Origin: Galeruca laticollis
Taxonomy: Eukaryota > Arthropoda > Insecta > Coleoptera > Chrysomelidae
Length of the DNA: 64,000 nt
Reading direction: 5' to 3'
NCBI GenBank assembly: GCA_963921935.1
Contig: OY998176.1
Span: 83,430,960-83,494,959, forward strand
This document shows positions 31,901-41,642 of this stretch, in pieces. Numbering within the stretch: the first letter of the stretch is position 1; the number at the start of each line of letters is the position of its first letter. Below the pieces are notes generated by a model. That model did not search any database. It worked only from the letters and a program-made list of their open reading frames with translations, and was not told the origin of the DNA. The translations under genes were made by a program, and so were the position numbers.

Positions 31901-34420
31901 ACAAATATTATAATAACATTACTGAGAAGTGAAGAAATATGTAATTGAATCACCTATACCCAAAGCACAATGTAAAAACTCTCTAACAAAACGAGGTGAC
32001 ACGAACCGGCACATATCTATAAAAAAACAATCAATTAATTAAATAGAATACCTATGTTTCTATTTAGCTTGTCTTTAGTTTTTTTACCAAACCATGTATA
32101 TATCTACCTTCAATCATTTTTCGAAAGAATGTTTCATAGGTAATATGTTCTGTCCTTAAGATTTTGAGCATTTTACGCATTATCCTAATCTGTATCTGTT
32201 TAAATTTGCCCACTTGTTTGTATTCGTTTGTTGTATCTGGTAATGTTGGTATTCCCGTTATTTGTTTTTGTTTCTTATTTGTTTATATAAAGGCTGAAAT
32301 TATTCCCCCTCCACTTTTTGTTGTAACGTTCATTGAATTTATATTTATTATGAATAATTCTGAGCAATTGATTTGCATTTATTGCAATCCCATTGTAATA
32401 TCTATATAAAACGGTAGTTAAATGGGAAGCCGTCTTTTATTCAATGAAACAATTTGAAACCACTTAAGGCGTAATTACAAGCGGGCCCAATAAATATGGA
32501 GCACCCACACTATTTGTGATGACGGTAAGGACTTTCAGTTAAAGATTTAGAAGAATGGCCTTTATATTTAACGAAGAATGTGCAATTTGCCGTAGGATAT
32601 ACAAAAAATTGTGAAAAAGTATTATGCGTTTTCTCAGAATATTTTATTCAGTCGATATAAAAGTAATTGACAAACGTATTCAGACATAAAACCCATTGTT
32701 TCTTCTATTTTTCGCGTCTCTCATATTATGGTAAGCTGGAGAGTAAAGTTTTCTTTGTAAGAAGTAAAATATTACCTTTTAAATGGTATGTTACAATATC
32801 TAGAGTGTTAATGCTGCAAGGTTTTGAATAAAAATTCATAAATTTAGATAGCGATCAATATCAGTATCATCAACTCATAAAATGGTACATAAAATTCAGA
32901 ATTGCTTCAAAGTTAACCGTAACGAAGTCTTTTATTGTTACACTTTTGCACAAAGTCTATTAAAAATGTAATAATTTTACTAAGAGGTTGTAAAAAAGTG
33001 ATAATATCGGCTATATAAAATACGAAATGCATGTGGATGTAAATTCGTAGTCAAAAGTTCTGTCTCATATCAATTTGTCAGCAGAATAAAATAATTTTTT
33101 GGGAATTTGTATGACAATAAGAATTTTCCAAAATCGTATCTCAATGCCAACTTATTTCTTACCTTTGTTCAAGGCTTGAATAATTTCTGGATAGAAATAT
33201 ATTAAATATGATCATTTTGATGGATATTCTTCATTTACAATCTTATGAATACTAAATTTTACTTTGGTTCATGTAGGATACTGTCAGCTGAGGATTGAAA
33301 CAAGCACTAGCAAAATAGAGAAGGAAATGTAAAAACATAGAAAAGCTGGTTGAAAAGTATGGGAAATGGGAACTATAAGTAAGGCCCATTCTAAACGGAC
33401 TATTTAAATGCGGAAGTATTTACGCTGTTACCGCGCCGTTTTTTGCCATCCATACGAACCGTTAAAAAGCTAGCGGTTTATTATACAAGCCATAGAATTG
33501 TTTGTAAAACGCGTGCCAAACGGCTCGTTGACAGCTGATGTGTCTAGTTTATTGTCAAAATATGTCTAAATTTCAAAACATACCAAGATGAAATTATAAA
33601 ATTTCAATAAATTTATGTTTTTAATATTTCTCTTCATTTGTTAATCGCTTACAATTCTCCACCATTTCTTCGCAAAGATCACTCCGATTTAGTGCTTCGA
33701 GTTCTTTTTCGCTATACTTGCTCAATTGCTCAATCGAACAAATGAACTTTTCCCTGTCAAATGTTGTTTCTTAGTAGAGCCAAGAGAACAGAAACATTCC
33801 TTCATTCTTCTAAAAGTCATTACTTTGTAATGGCAGTGTACTTTAACACTGCATGTTGTAGGTATGAAATTAAAAGCATACTATTGGACATTTAGCTTGC
33901 AAAATAAAATATAAAATAATTAGTAAAAGTTCATAAAATTATATTTTATGTGTTTGTACGTACAACCGCTAGGTTGTTTACATTTTTTTGTACTGGCATT
34001 CTTGATATTCGTAATAAACTTCAAAATGAACAGTTTGGTAGCAACTACTGTCACGTAGAAGCGGTAAATACAAATAAATATTATTGGAATGTCGGAATTT
34101 GCAAAAATATGCATATGGCAATGAGGTAATTGGTAAGGTGAATATGTAATGCAGTTACAACTGGAATATGAGTTTTTATTTTATCGCATAAAAAATTGTA
34201 ATTTACATTTCAATACTAAGAAAATTTCTTGAAGAAATTCCGCAGGAAGTTGCTAAGAGAAAGCTGTTCAATGGTACACGGGCGTGTATCAAGTAATTGC
34301 TGTTTTAAATATTGGTAAATTTATATATCTTAAGCATAGAACCGCTGGCAAGCACTAAAAATATTACAAAGATCAAGATTCAAATATCACTGTCATATAT
34401 TATGGAAATAGGCGTACGAT
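31901..34420. other. 2.5-kb region without recognisable genes
   Basis: AT-rich. At 33630-33775 a minus-strand frame reads DREKFICSIEQLSKYSEKEL, then EALNRSDLCEEMVENCKRLT and NEEKY before a stop; it looks like the end of a real protein but I cannot name it. At 33390-33545 a GC-richer block (GTTACCGCGCCG, CGTGCCAAACGGC) may be part of a DNA-transposon end. Otherwise nothing. Confidence 0.4.
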
Positions 34421-35020
34421 ATGGCTACAGAGATTAAGAAAACGAGAGAAGAACAGAAGGTGTATACAGATGAAATCAATGAATTAAGAACTGAAAATAA
34501 GAAACTTGAGGCAGAGAACCAAAAAATGAAGAAAGCTATATTGAATATCGATGGGAGATTAGAGCGCATGGAAAACAAAAAAGAAGAAACAATGTTGTAT
34601 TGCAAGGCCTAAAAGTAAGCACCCACAATACAGAAGAACTAAAGAAATTAATGAAGGTGGCTGATGGCTGTAAAACTAACTATGAGGAGAAAAAGAAAGT
34701 AACGCAAAATAAAAATAAACTAAAAATGAAAACTGGGGAATCACAAAGAGGGACAAAATTCGAAATGATTATATAAGAGAACAGCTAGAAGTAGAACCCC
34801 TAGAAAAAAGCATAGAAAGGAATCAGTTAAGGTGGTATGGTCACTTAGTACGCATGAAAAATAATCAATAATGATATGTGGAATGCGACCAAGGGGGAGA
34901 CAATGAAAAGCCTGGGATGATGCAGTAGCGGAAATCCTGAAAGAACGTGGACTAAATTGGCAGGAGGCGAAGTTAAAGGCTGGAAATAAACGGAAATGGG
35001 TTTAATTTGTACATAATTAA
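34421..35020 (+). pseudogene. LINE with ORF1 head joined to ORF2 tail
   Basis: Starts with a coiled-coil ORF1 segment (EIKKTREEQKVYTDEINELR, TENKKLEAENQKMKKA, LNIDGRLERMENKK), 63 codons. It continues in broken frame as QGLKVSTHNTEELKKLMK. From about 34750 it reads as the far C-terminus of a LINE polymerase: RNDYIREQLEVEPLEKSIE, NQLRWYGHLVRMKNN, AWDDAVAEILKERGLNW. The whole endonuclease and RT are missing between them. Coiled-coil ORF1 of this style is L1/RTE-like. Confidence 0.7.
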
Positions 35021-35049
35021 AAACACCTTAACACCTTAGGGTCTTCATT

Positions 35050-35450
35050 AATATATATCTTTGTTCATTTTAATTTATTCGTTCCTTTCAAAGTTTCTAC
35101 GTTCTTGTTCAAGTCAAACCATCTGTATTATGACCGGCCTATTTTTATTAATGTTTTTATTGCCTATTCTTTTAGATTTCAAAATATCTTATTTAACATC
35201 TACTGTGTTGTTAACCTTCTTCACTCTTCTTCAACCTTGTAATTTATTTTCTAGTTCTTCCTCATCTTCTTCGTTGCCTTCTTCTATACCATGTATTATC
35301 AAATTCTCCTCTACAAAATTTTCCTTTGTCTGGATCATGTTTCCTTGCAATAAATCAGTTTTTTCCTTTAGTTCCATATTTTTCATCCTTAGTTGGTAGT
35401 TTTCCTTCTTTAACTATGCTATTTGTCTGCTTATTTCTTCAGTTTAATGT
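35050..35450 (-). pseudogene. L1-like LINE ORF1 fragment
   Basis: Minus-strand reading: LKKENYQLRMKNMELKEK (coiled coil), QTKENFVEENLIIHGIEEG, NEEDEEELENKLQG, then after stops LKSKRIGNKNINKNRPVIIQ. The NLIIHGI and RPVII blocks mark the RRM-like part of L1-type ORF1 proteins. Three stops. It sits tail to tail with the plus-strand LINE remnant ending at 35020. Confidence 0.6.
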
Positions 35451-35735
35451 TCTATCTCAGCGTTTTCATTCATACTTACGTTTCTATGCCAATTATAGTT
35501 GCTATTCTTATGGAATTTTCTATCTATATTGTGTCTAAATGTGCTTCCTTGAGGGTTACCGTTGTAAATTATGCCATTGTTCCCTCTTCTCTGATTGTTT
35601 CTGTAGTTGAACCCTGGTTTTCTAAAGAAATTTTTATTGTCCTTGAAGTGTAATATTTGTTGCTGGCTTACTATGCCTTATTCAATTGATACCAATTTAG
35701 ATAACACTTCTTGCGTAGTTTCGAAAATTTACGTA
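35451..35735 (-). pseudogene. Second Gypsy gag fragment, same family as 20473-21513
   Basis: Minus-strand reading FETTQEVLSKLVSIE, stop, GIVSQQQILHFKDNKNFFRK, then RNNQRRGNNGIIYNGN. It lines up residue for residue with the gag C-terminus of the 16-22 kb element (SFETTQEVLSKLVSVEGIVG; HRRGNNRGFYNGN). It is clearly diverged and carries one stop. No LTR or pol sequence is attached. Confidence 0.8.
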
Positions 35736-35835
35736 AAATTTACCCAGGAAATTTTCCGAATGGGCAACAAACCTCAGGTCAGAGAAATAAGGACATAAAC
35801 AATATAAATATATTTGCACTTACGCTTTTTCGAAT

Positions 35836-35856
35836 AATAATAATAATAATAATGAA
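35836..35856. repeat. (AAT)n microsatellite
   Basis: About seven copies of AAT in AT-rich DNA, beside the Gypsy gag fragment. Confidence 0.8.
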
Positions 35857-37599
35857 ACTAAGGAACTAAGTTTTAAATTAAAAAAATTGAAATTTGCAAT
35901 GAACAACACAATCCTAGCATGGACATGATTATAATCATTGATTATTATCAACATAAAAAAATGCCAAATTATAAGTAGTTACTGTAGATGCTTAAATTGT
36001 CATAATTAGAAGACTCCATTCTGGAAAATGAGTTTCTTTCATTTTGCTACATCGATTTAAAAAAAAATCATCAAAATCGGCCCAATAGAAGCCGAGATAC
36101 AGCAACTTTTTGCGCTGCGCTCGATTTGAAGCGTCGATTTGAAGTTTCGCACTCTATCCCCACTCCCCTCAGATTTGACGCGCTGAACGCTACCGCTACA
36201 CATTTCTTTGATTTTTCCTACTTCATGCACAAGGGCGGTGTTATATCTCAAAGCACATACAAAAACTTCTCGGAAAAATCTATCTGCTGGCATTTTTTTT
36301 ATTGTTACAACATTAATATACCGTAAACACTCTCGATCTTTGACGTTTATTATCTCAGCACCTATTTGGCCAAATTTTTTTTAAAAGGATCGTCTTTCCA
36401 AAAACTTTTTTTAGGTACTTTGAGTATTTTTCTTCGGTATCCAAATTCGCTTCAAAATTAATTATTTATAAGACGAAATTTTTCAACTTTTCAAAATCGC
36501 GTAAAAAAATGATAAAAACTTGAAAATTGTTCATTATAACTATTGTGTATTATAGTTTAGAGGTCTAAGTAGTTGTAAAAAATTGGCGCCTATTACAACT
36601 CAAAAATGTAAGCCTGGCATGAACGCAAAAATGAGGTTAATTTTTTCGCGGAAATTAATTAACAATTAATTCATGTAAAAACTATCAGGACAATTTAATC
36701 AGCCTTTGGCATATTGTTTTATACTATAATAAAGTTCTTAAATCCCAATTGATAGCGTGATTGGATGATTTCTTATCTGCGAAACAAATACTTTAAAATA
36801 ACCTCGTTTTTTAGCTACTTTTTTTTGCATTTATCGCCATTTCTCAACGAAAAAATTGAATATATCGATTTTAAACCAATTCTATCTTGTAGAGAATTTC
36901 ATAAAGAACAAATTCGTAAGTATACTTTTTTTCTCTGTCTTGCATATTCAAAGAGTTATATTAAGAAATATTGGAAAAAATGAGCGATTTTTGCGTTTTT
37001 CGCAGTTTATGATTTTTCCTGCAAACAGCACAACTTTTTCAGCTGGCGGACCTTCATATTCTTTTTTCTTAGATGATTTCCGAGCAATTCCAACCAATAT
37101 CTAATCTACGTCACGACACAGCCATATTTCAAAGGTTTGGGGTCTAATTCTCCTGGACTACAAAGAATTACTATATTATTAATTACCTACCTCCAATCTG
37201 TGGGAACGAAATAATACTATATATTCAAAATCTCACTAAGATATATTATACTTAACACAAATAATAACAATTAACCATGACCATCGTTAACATGTCGATG
37301 ACCAGAGTTACACTTACGAGTAAGAAATACAACTAATGTTTACTATACAGAGCTAAACCATTTATACATGCTGAATCGATATTCTTTAGTCCGTTAACAC
37401 CGTTTACATTGAAAAATATTAACCTTAGCGGTCTATTCTGAACGTGTTTTTTAATTTACCCAAATAAACGTATTCCCTAAAGAATCGTGGTTCACTCTTA
37501 CCGATTAACCTTACTAAGTTCAATAACCGTCACAAATGGCAGGAAAGATAAAATAATCAAAAATATTGCTCGGGGAGCAAAATCAGTTTTGCATCGTTT
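35857..37599. other. Region without recognisable genes
   Basis: AT-rich DNA with a GC-richer block at 36080-36240 in which both strands are briefly open (78 and 66 codons). Neither translation resembles a protein I know. No tandem repeat or RNA gene seen. Confidence 0.4.
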
Positions 37600-38045
37600 A
37601 GTCCTTGTAGTACAAAAATGCCAGCTGATTTAAAGAAAGTTCTTGATGAAGCTGTCAAAATTGTCAGTTACGTGAAAAGTCACCTCTTGCAGTCCGAGGC
37701 TCAAACCATTTAGGTGTATTGCATGATAAGCAATGGCTTAAAAAATTAGCTGATTTTGTCGAAATTACTACACTTTTGTATTTAAAATCTACAAACATAT
37801 TTATAATCTGTCAACCTAAGATACAAACCGTCCTGGATTATGAAGCATTCATAGATCTTCAAAGTTAATCCATATTCTAGTCTGTATCTCTGAATTAATT
37901 TTGGGTTGGTGTTGGGAGTGAATACCCTGAAGTAGCCAAAAATGCTATCTTAGCTTTACTCCCATTTGTCACAACGTACTGTTGTGAAACAGGTTTTTCA
38001 GCTTACACAACAAATTCAGGTCGATATTGGATTGTGCACCAGATA
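37600..38045 (+). pseudogene. hAT transposase fragment with C-terminal dimerisation motif
   Basis: Plus-strand pieces: ADLKKVLDEAVKIV then, in another frame, RGSNHLGVLHDKQWLKKLAD, then after a gap EYPEVAKNAILALLPFVTTY and CCETGFSAYTTNSGR. The last part matches the hAT dimerisation region of ZBED5/SCAND3-like proteins (LLPFATTYLCE.GFSA). The catalytic middle is missing. Several frameshifts and stops. Confidence 0.65.
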
Positions 38046-38062
38046 TATGGGCATACCGTAAA

Positions 38063-38513
38063 GGCCACTTGACATGGAGCAATACTACCTGCAATGCAAT
38101 GCAAAACACAATATTTCTTGATCACAAGCATGCGCAGATTAAGCTCAGCTGATAGATCTCGGAATTGCAACTTTATCGCTTTGGTACCATTTCTATCGCA
38201 TGCAAGTTACAATTCTAGGGAGAAATCTAGTTACTTTTGGTTTAACAACCAATCCAATGTCAGACAAATCACTTGATCATAAAATACGGACGACGGGTCC
38301 GTTTTCTGTGCACTTGATTGACTGTATCACTTTTTTTTGTAGAACTAACCTTCTGGTTGATTCGTGATTTTTGTTAACGCCATTTTATTTCAAGTTTTCT
38401 ATTTGCCTTGCATAATGTCAAACAATGTGCAAGATCATCACATGCAATATTTTGACCTTGCAATATATTACATGCAATTACTTGCAGATTGTATTGCTTC
38501 ATGTCAAGAGGCC
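38063..38513. mobile_element. MITE-like element with terminal inverted repeats
   Basis: 451 bp. The left end begins GGCCACTTGACATGGAGCAA and the right end, reverse complemented, begins GGCCTCTTGACATGAAGCAA. The first ~23 bases agree with two mismatches, and weaker matching continues (CTGCAA blocks). No ORF inside. I could not see a target-site duplication, so the superfamily is open. Confidence 0.6.
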
Positions 38514-38599
38514 TCTAGGCAATTATTGATAAAACAGTGATGCAATTTAATTCTTCCCATTAAAAGATAAAATAAAGTTTTTCACTTTTGGAATATTCC

Positions 38600-39690
38600 T
38601 AATAAAAGTTTTTGTTTTTATTTAAATTACAGTGTATTTGATTTGTTATCATATGATATGGGGTTCCATAAAATAAAAGGTATTTGGTGGGTGTTATCTT
38701 AAAAGTTTGGAACCCCTGTTATAGATCTTTGTTTTCTGTCAATAATTCAGTAACCAAGGACAAAACACAACATTTTTATTAGTTTAATTTGTTTCAGTTC
38801 TTCGATTCATATTTGGAAAGACCGGGCATCAATTTTGAAACACCTTGTATACATGAAGAATCAAAATTATGTTATGTTATGTTTTTATTTAAATTACAGT
38901 GTCTTTCATTTGTTTCATTTGATATGGGGTTCCATAAAATAAAATGTATTTGGTGGGTGTTCCGTTATCTTAAAAGTTTGGAACCCCTGTTATATATCCT
39001 TGTTTTCTATCAATAATTCGGTAACCAAGGACAAAACACAATATTTTTATTAATTTAATTTGTTACAGTTCTTCGATTCATATTTGGAAATACCGGGCAT
39101 CAATTTTGAAACACCTTCTATACATGAAGAATCAAAATTATGTTATGTGTAATGTTTTTATTTAATTTACAGTGTTTTTGATTTGTTATCATTAGATATG
39201 GGGCTCCATAAAATAAAATGTATTTGGTGGGTATTCCGTTATCTTAAAAGTTTGGAGCCCCTGTTATAGATCCTTGTTTTCTATCAATAATTCGGTCACC
39301 AAGGACAAAACACAACATTTTTATTAATTTAATTTGTTTCAGTTCTTCGATTCATATTTGGAAAGACCGGGCATCAATTTTGAAACACCTTGAGTACATG
39401 AAGAATCAAAATTATGTGTAATGTTTTTATTTAAATTACACTGTCTTTGATTTGATATCTTTTGATATGGGATTCCATAAAATAAAAGGTATTTAGTGGG
39501 TGTTCCGTTATCTTAAAACTTTGGAACCCCTGTTGTAGATCCTTGTTTTCTATCAATAATTCGGTAACCAAGGACCAAACACAACATTTTTATTAATTTA
39601 ATTTGTTTCAGTTTTTCGATTCATATTTGGAAATACCGGGCATACATTTTGAAACACCCCTTGTATACATGAGGAATCAAAATTAGGAAA
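38600..39690. repeat. ~270-bp tandem repeat, four copies, with internal hairpin
   Basis: The landmark GATATGGGG/GATATGGGA starts at 38655, 38921, 39195 and 39464, giving spacings of 266, 274 and 269 bp. Each unit holds an 8-bp inverted repeat around 46 bases: GGGGTTCC...GGAACCCC in copies 1 and 2, GGGGCTCC...GGAGCCCC in copy 3 and GGGATTCC...GGAACCCC in copy 4. Units also share ACCGGGCATCAATTTTGAAA and GTAACCAAGGACAAAACAC. Not coding. Confidence 0.88.
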
Positions 39691-40270
39691 TTGAGAAGTC
39701 TCCCAATATTAGAAAAAAGTGTTCTAATGTCGAATTAAATCATATAAATAAACAAGTCGAGTCCCGTTTGAAAAACGTATTAAATGGATAAATACATTCT
39801 TGTTTCTCACACCACTGGTGATCCCAGGACACAAGATAACGTTGTCCGTTTGATTTATATCTACGTTGACTGCTCTTCTTTTTTGTTTTTCTATTCTATC
39901 TCCCGCCCCATTTAAATATAATAATTCAACTTTCCCCTTGTTAGCTTTTCGAGGCAGTCGTCACTTGTAACCATATTTTTCTCTTTATTTACTACTTCAC
40001 TTATGATATTCTTTATTTAAATTGTCAGTTTGAATTTCTTCATTTTTTGGTCATTTGTTGTGCCCTGAGGATGTAAATAAATATTTACGTTGTAGCAGTT
40101 AAATATCTACTCAATCATTTCTGTTGAAAGCAAATTGGCCTTGGGATATTAATTAAATTGTTTTATGACAACTACAAACAGAATACTTACACCTAAGTAA
40201 TTTCTTTCTTCCTAATACGTAGATTGCAATTTTAAAACAGAATTTAAAAAAATCATAATTTCATACAGCA
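39691..40270. other. Spacer, nothing recognised
   Basis: About 580 bases of AT-rich DNA with no ORF or repeat that I can support. Confidence 0.4.
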
Positions 40271-40274
40271 GTAA

Positions 40275-40400
40275 AAATGCCATTCCTATTACTCCTGATG
40301 AATACGTAGATGTGTTATCAATTTATGTTAAATGTCGGAAAAATGCTCAAGTCTTATACGCGGATCTTTTTTCCGAAAGAAGAAGATGCGGTTAGGTTCC
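40275..40400 (+). pseudogene. DUF4817-like N-terminal transposase fragment
   Basis: Plus-strand reading AIPITPDEYVDVLSIYVKCR then KNAQVLYADLFSERRR. This resembles the DUF4817 helix-turn-helix (EY.D.L..YG...N...A...Y.ER.P.RR) that heads one group of mariner-like transposases. A second piece of the same group lies at 45000-45790. Confidence 0.4.
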
Positions 40401-40480
40401 TAACTTTTTCTACAACTGCTATGAAAAGTAGCGTATTTCTCGTAGTTTACTCAATTTCAAAACCATATATTGCTCACACT

Positions 40481-40794
40481 GTGAGAAATATCATTTCTCA
40501 CGGCACTTTTTCCACACTACATACATTTATATGGAGAATCCAGTAGGGGATACTCGATGCCCAGCCCATTTCAGAAACTTATACTCGATGCCCCGCCGTT
40601 TTCGGTGGGTAGTCCTCGATGCTTAGACTTTTTCTACAAAACTATTTACTTGTATTCTTTAAATTCGTGCAGTTTTAGAAAAAGTATAGTGTGCAACATG
40701 TGGGAAAAGTACTTTTCTCACTCGTGTGTTTGTGGCACTCGCCCTTGGCTCGTGCCACAAACTTCCACACTCGTGAGAAAAGTTGAACTTTTCC
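40481..40794. repeat. Palindrome region: small perfect and large imperfect hairpins
   Basis: At 40481-40501 GTGAGAAAT and ATTTCTCAC form a perfect inverted repeat around three bases. At 40703-40794 a ~92-bp imperfect palindrome nests four paired blocks: GGAAAAGT/ACTTTTCC outermost, ACTTTTCTCAC/GTGAGAAAAGT, GTGTG/CACAC, and TTTGTGGCAC/GTGCCACAAA around a 13-base loop. Between them lie short direct repeats of CTCGATGCC (40550-40620). Confidence 0.75.
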
Positions 40795-40833
40795 TACTTG
40801 TTGCATAATATACTATTTCCCCATATGTAACAG

Positions 40834-40880
40834 GCCCTGAACAATATTCTATCATAAAATTGTCACTTGCATATGTCGCA
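40834..40880. repeat. Partial unit of the ~173-bp satellite
   Basis: CCCTGAACAATATTCTATCA, TAAAATTGTCACTTGCATAT matches the satellite blocks seen at 8700-9465 and 44566-44990. The unit is cut off before its TGTATCGTGCTA landmark, where unrelated palindromic sequence begins. Confidence 0.75.
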
Positions 40881-40892
40881 GGTTTGTTATAA

Positions 40893-41110
40893 AATCAGTC
40901 GTATTATAATACGCCTAGGCTTTTTATATACGACTAGGCGTATCGTGATACTACCGAAATGATGAAAAATCTCACGATTTGACTGATAATTTCAGGCGTA
41001 TTTCAATACGCCTGCCGCTTGTTAGTCTTATTGTTAAATGGATTACCGCGCGATTATCTTAGAATCCGACCAAATGACATCCGTCGTATTATAATACGAC
41101 TGACGGTGTG
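40893..41110. repeat. Cluster of four short palindromes sharing a GCGTAT/GTATTA arm
   Basis: CGTATTATAATACG at 40900-40913, GTATCGTGATAC at 40940-40951, a 22-bp palindrome with AGGCGTATT arms at 40993-41014 and GTCGTATTATAATACGAC at 41083-41100 (with CCGTC/GACGG just outside). They lie directly between the satellite piece and the KRBA2-like gene and may be the terminus of that transposon. Confidence 0.75.
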
Positions 41111-41202
41111 CTAGGCGAATTGTAACCATCATTGTTGTTGTTGGTGAGCTTTTCTGAGTGTTTTATTTTTGTGTTATATTTAGCAAAATATTTATATTGA
41201 AA

Positions 41203-41640
41203 ATGAGTGCTGAGTTGGACAATGTATTTGTACATAAAAACGATTATTATAAAGAACTAGAAAAGTTTTATAACGATAAGAAAACCAAAAACATTAACTC
41301 TAAGTAATAAAAACCTTTGTGGTTTCGAAACTAATAGATATTTTTTTCAGAACACGAAAAAACTTGTAAAAAGCCTTGAACGTTTGAAAAAATAAGAGAA
41401 GTAAGTGACATTTTAATTAGTGCTCGTGAGGCAAAAGACAGAGGAATTAGAAGAAATAATAACCAGCTGTATTTCTCACGAATTTACGAAACTATGGAAA
41501 TAGGTGGGACAAGAAAAATTATCAAAAAAGGGACTGTTGAAAATGATGATATAACTTTTATAATTGTCTATGAAGATTTTTATAACAAACTAGTTGAAAT
41601 TCATATAAGTACCAGAGCAATGAAGGCCGCAATAAGATGT
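41203..41640 (+). pseudogene. KRBA2-like integrase transposase, 5' part with an intron
   Basis: ATG at 41203 opens MSAELDNVFVHKNDYYKELE and KFYNDKKTKNINS. A 47-bp GT-AG intron fits at 41304-41350 (GTAATAAAA to TTTTTTTCAG). Beyond it, in a frame offset by one, the sequence reads FEKIREVSDILISAREAKDR, NNNQLYFSRIYETMEIGG and ITFIIVYEDFYNKLVEIHIS, up to the break at 41641. This is the N-terminal half of an integrase-type transposase related to vertebrate KRBA2. At least one frameshift and one stop. Continues at 43866. Confidence 0.6.
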
Positions 41641-41642
41641 TA

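Noticed and set aside
35061..35399. Serine-rich hydrophobic plus-strand protein
   Set aside because: It is the complement of a LINE ORF1 coiled-coil fragment on the minus strand.
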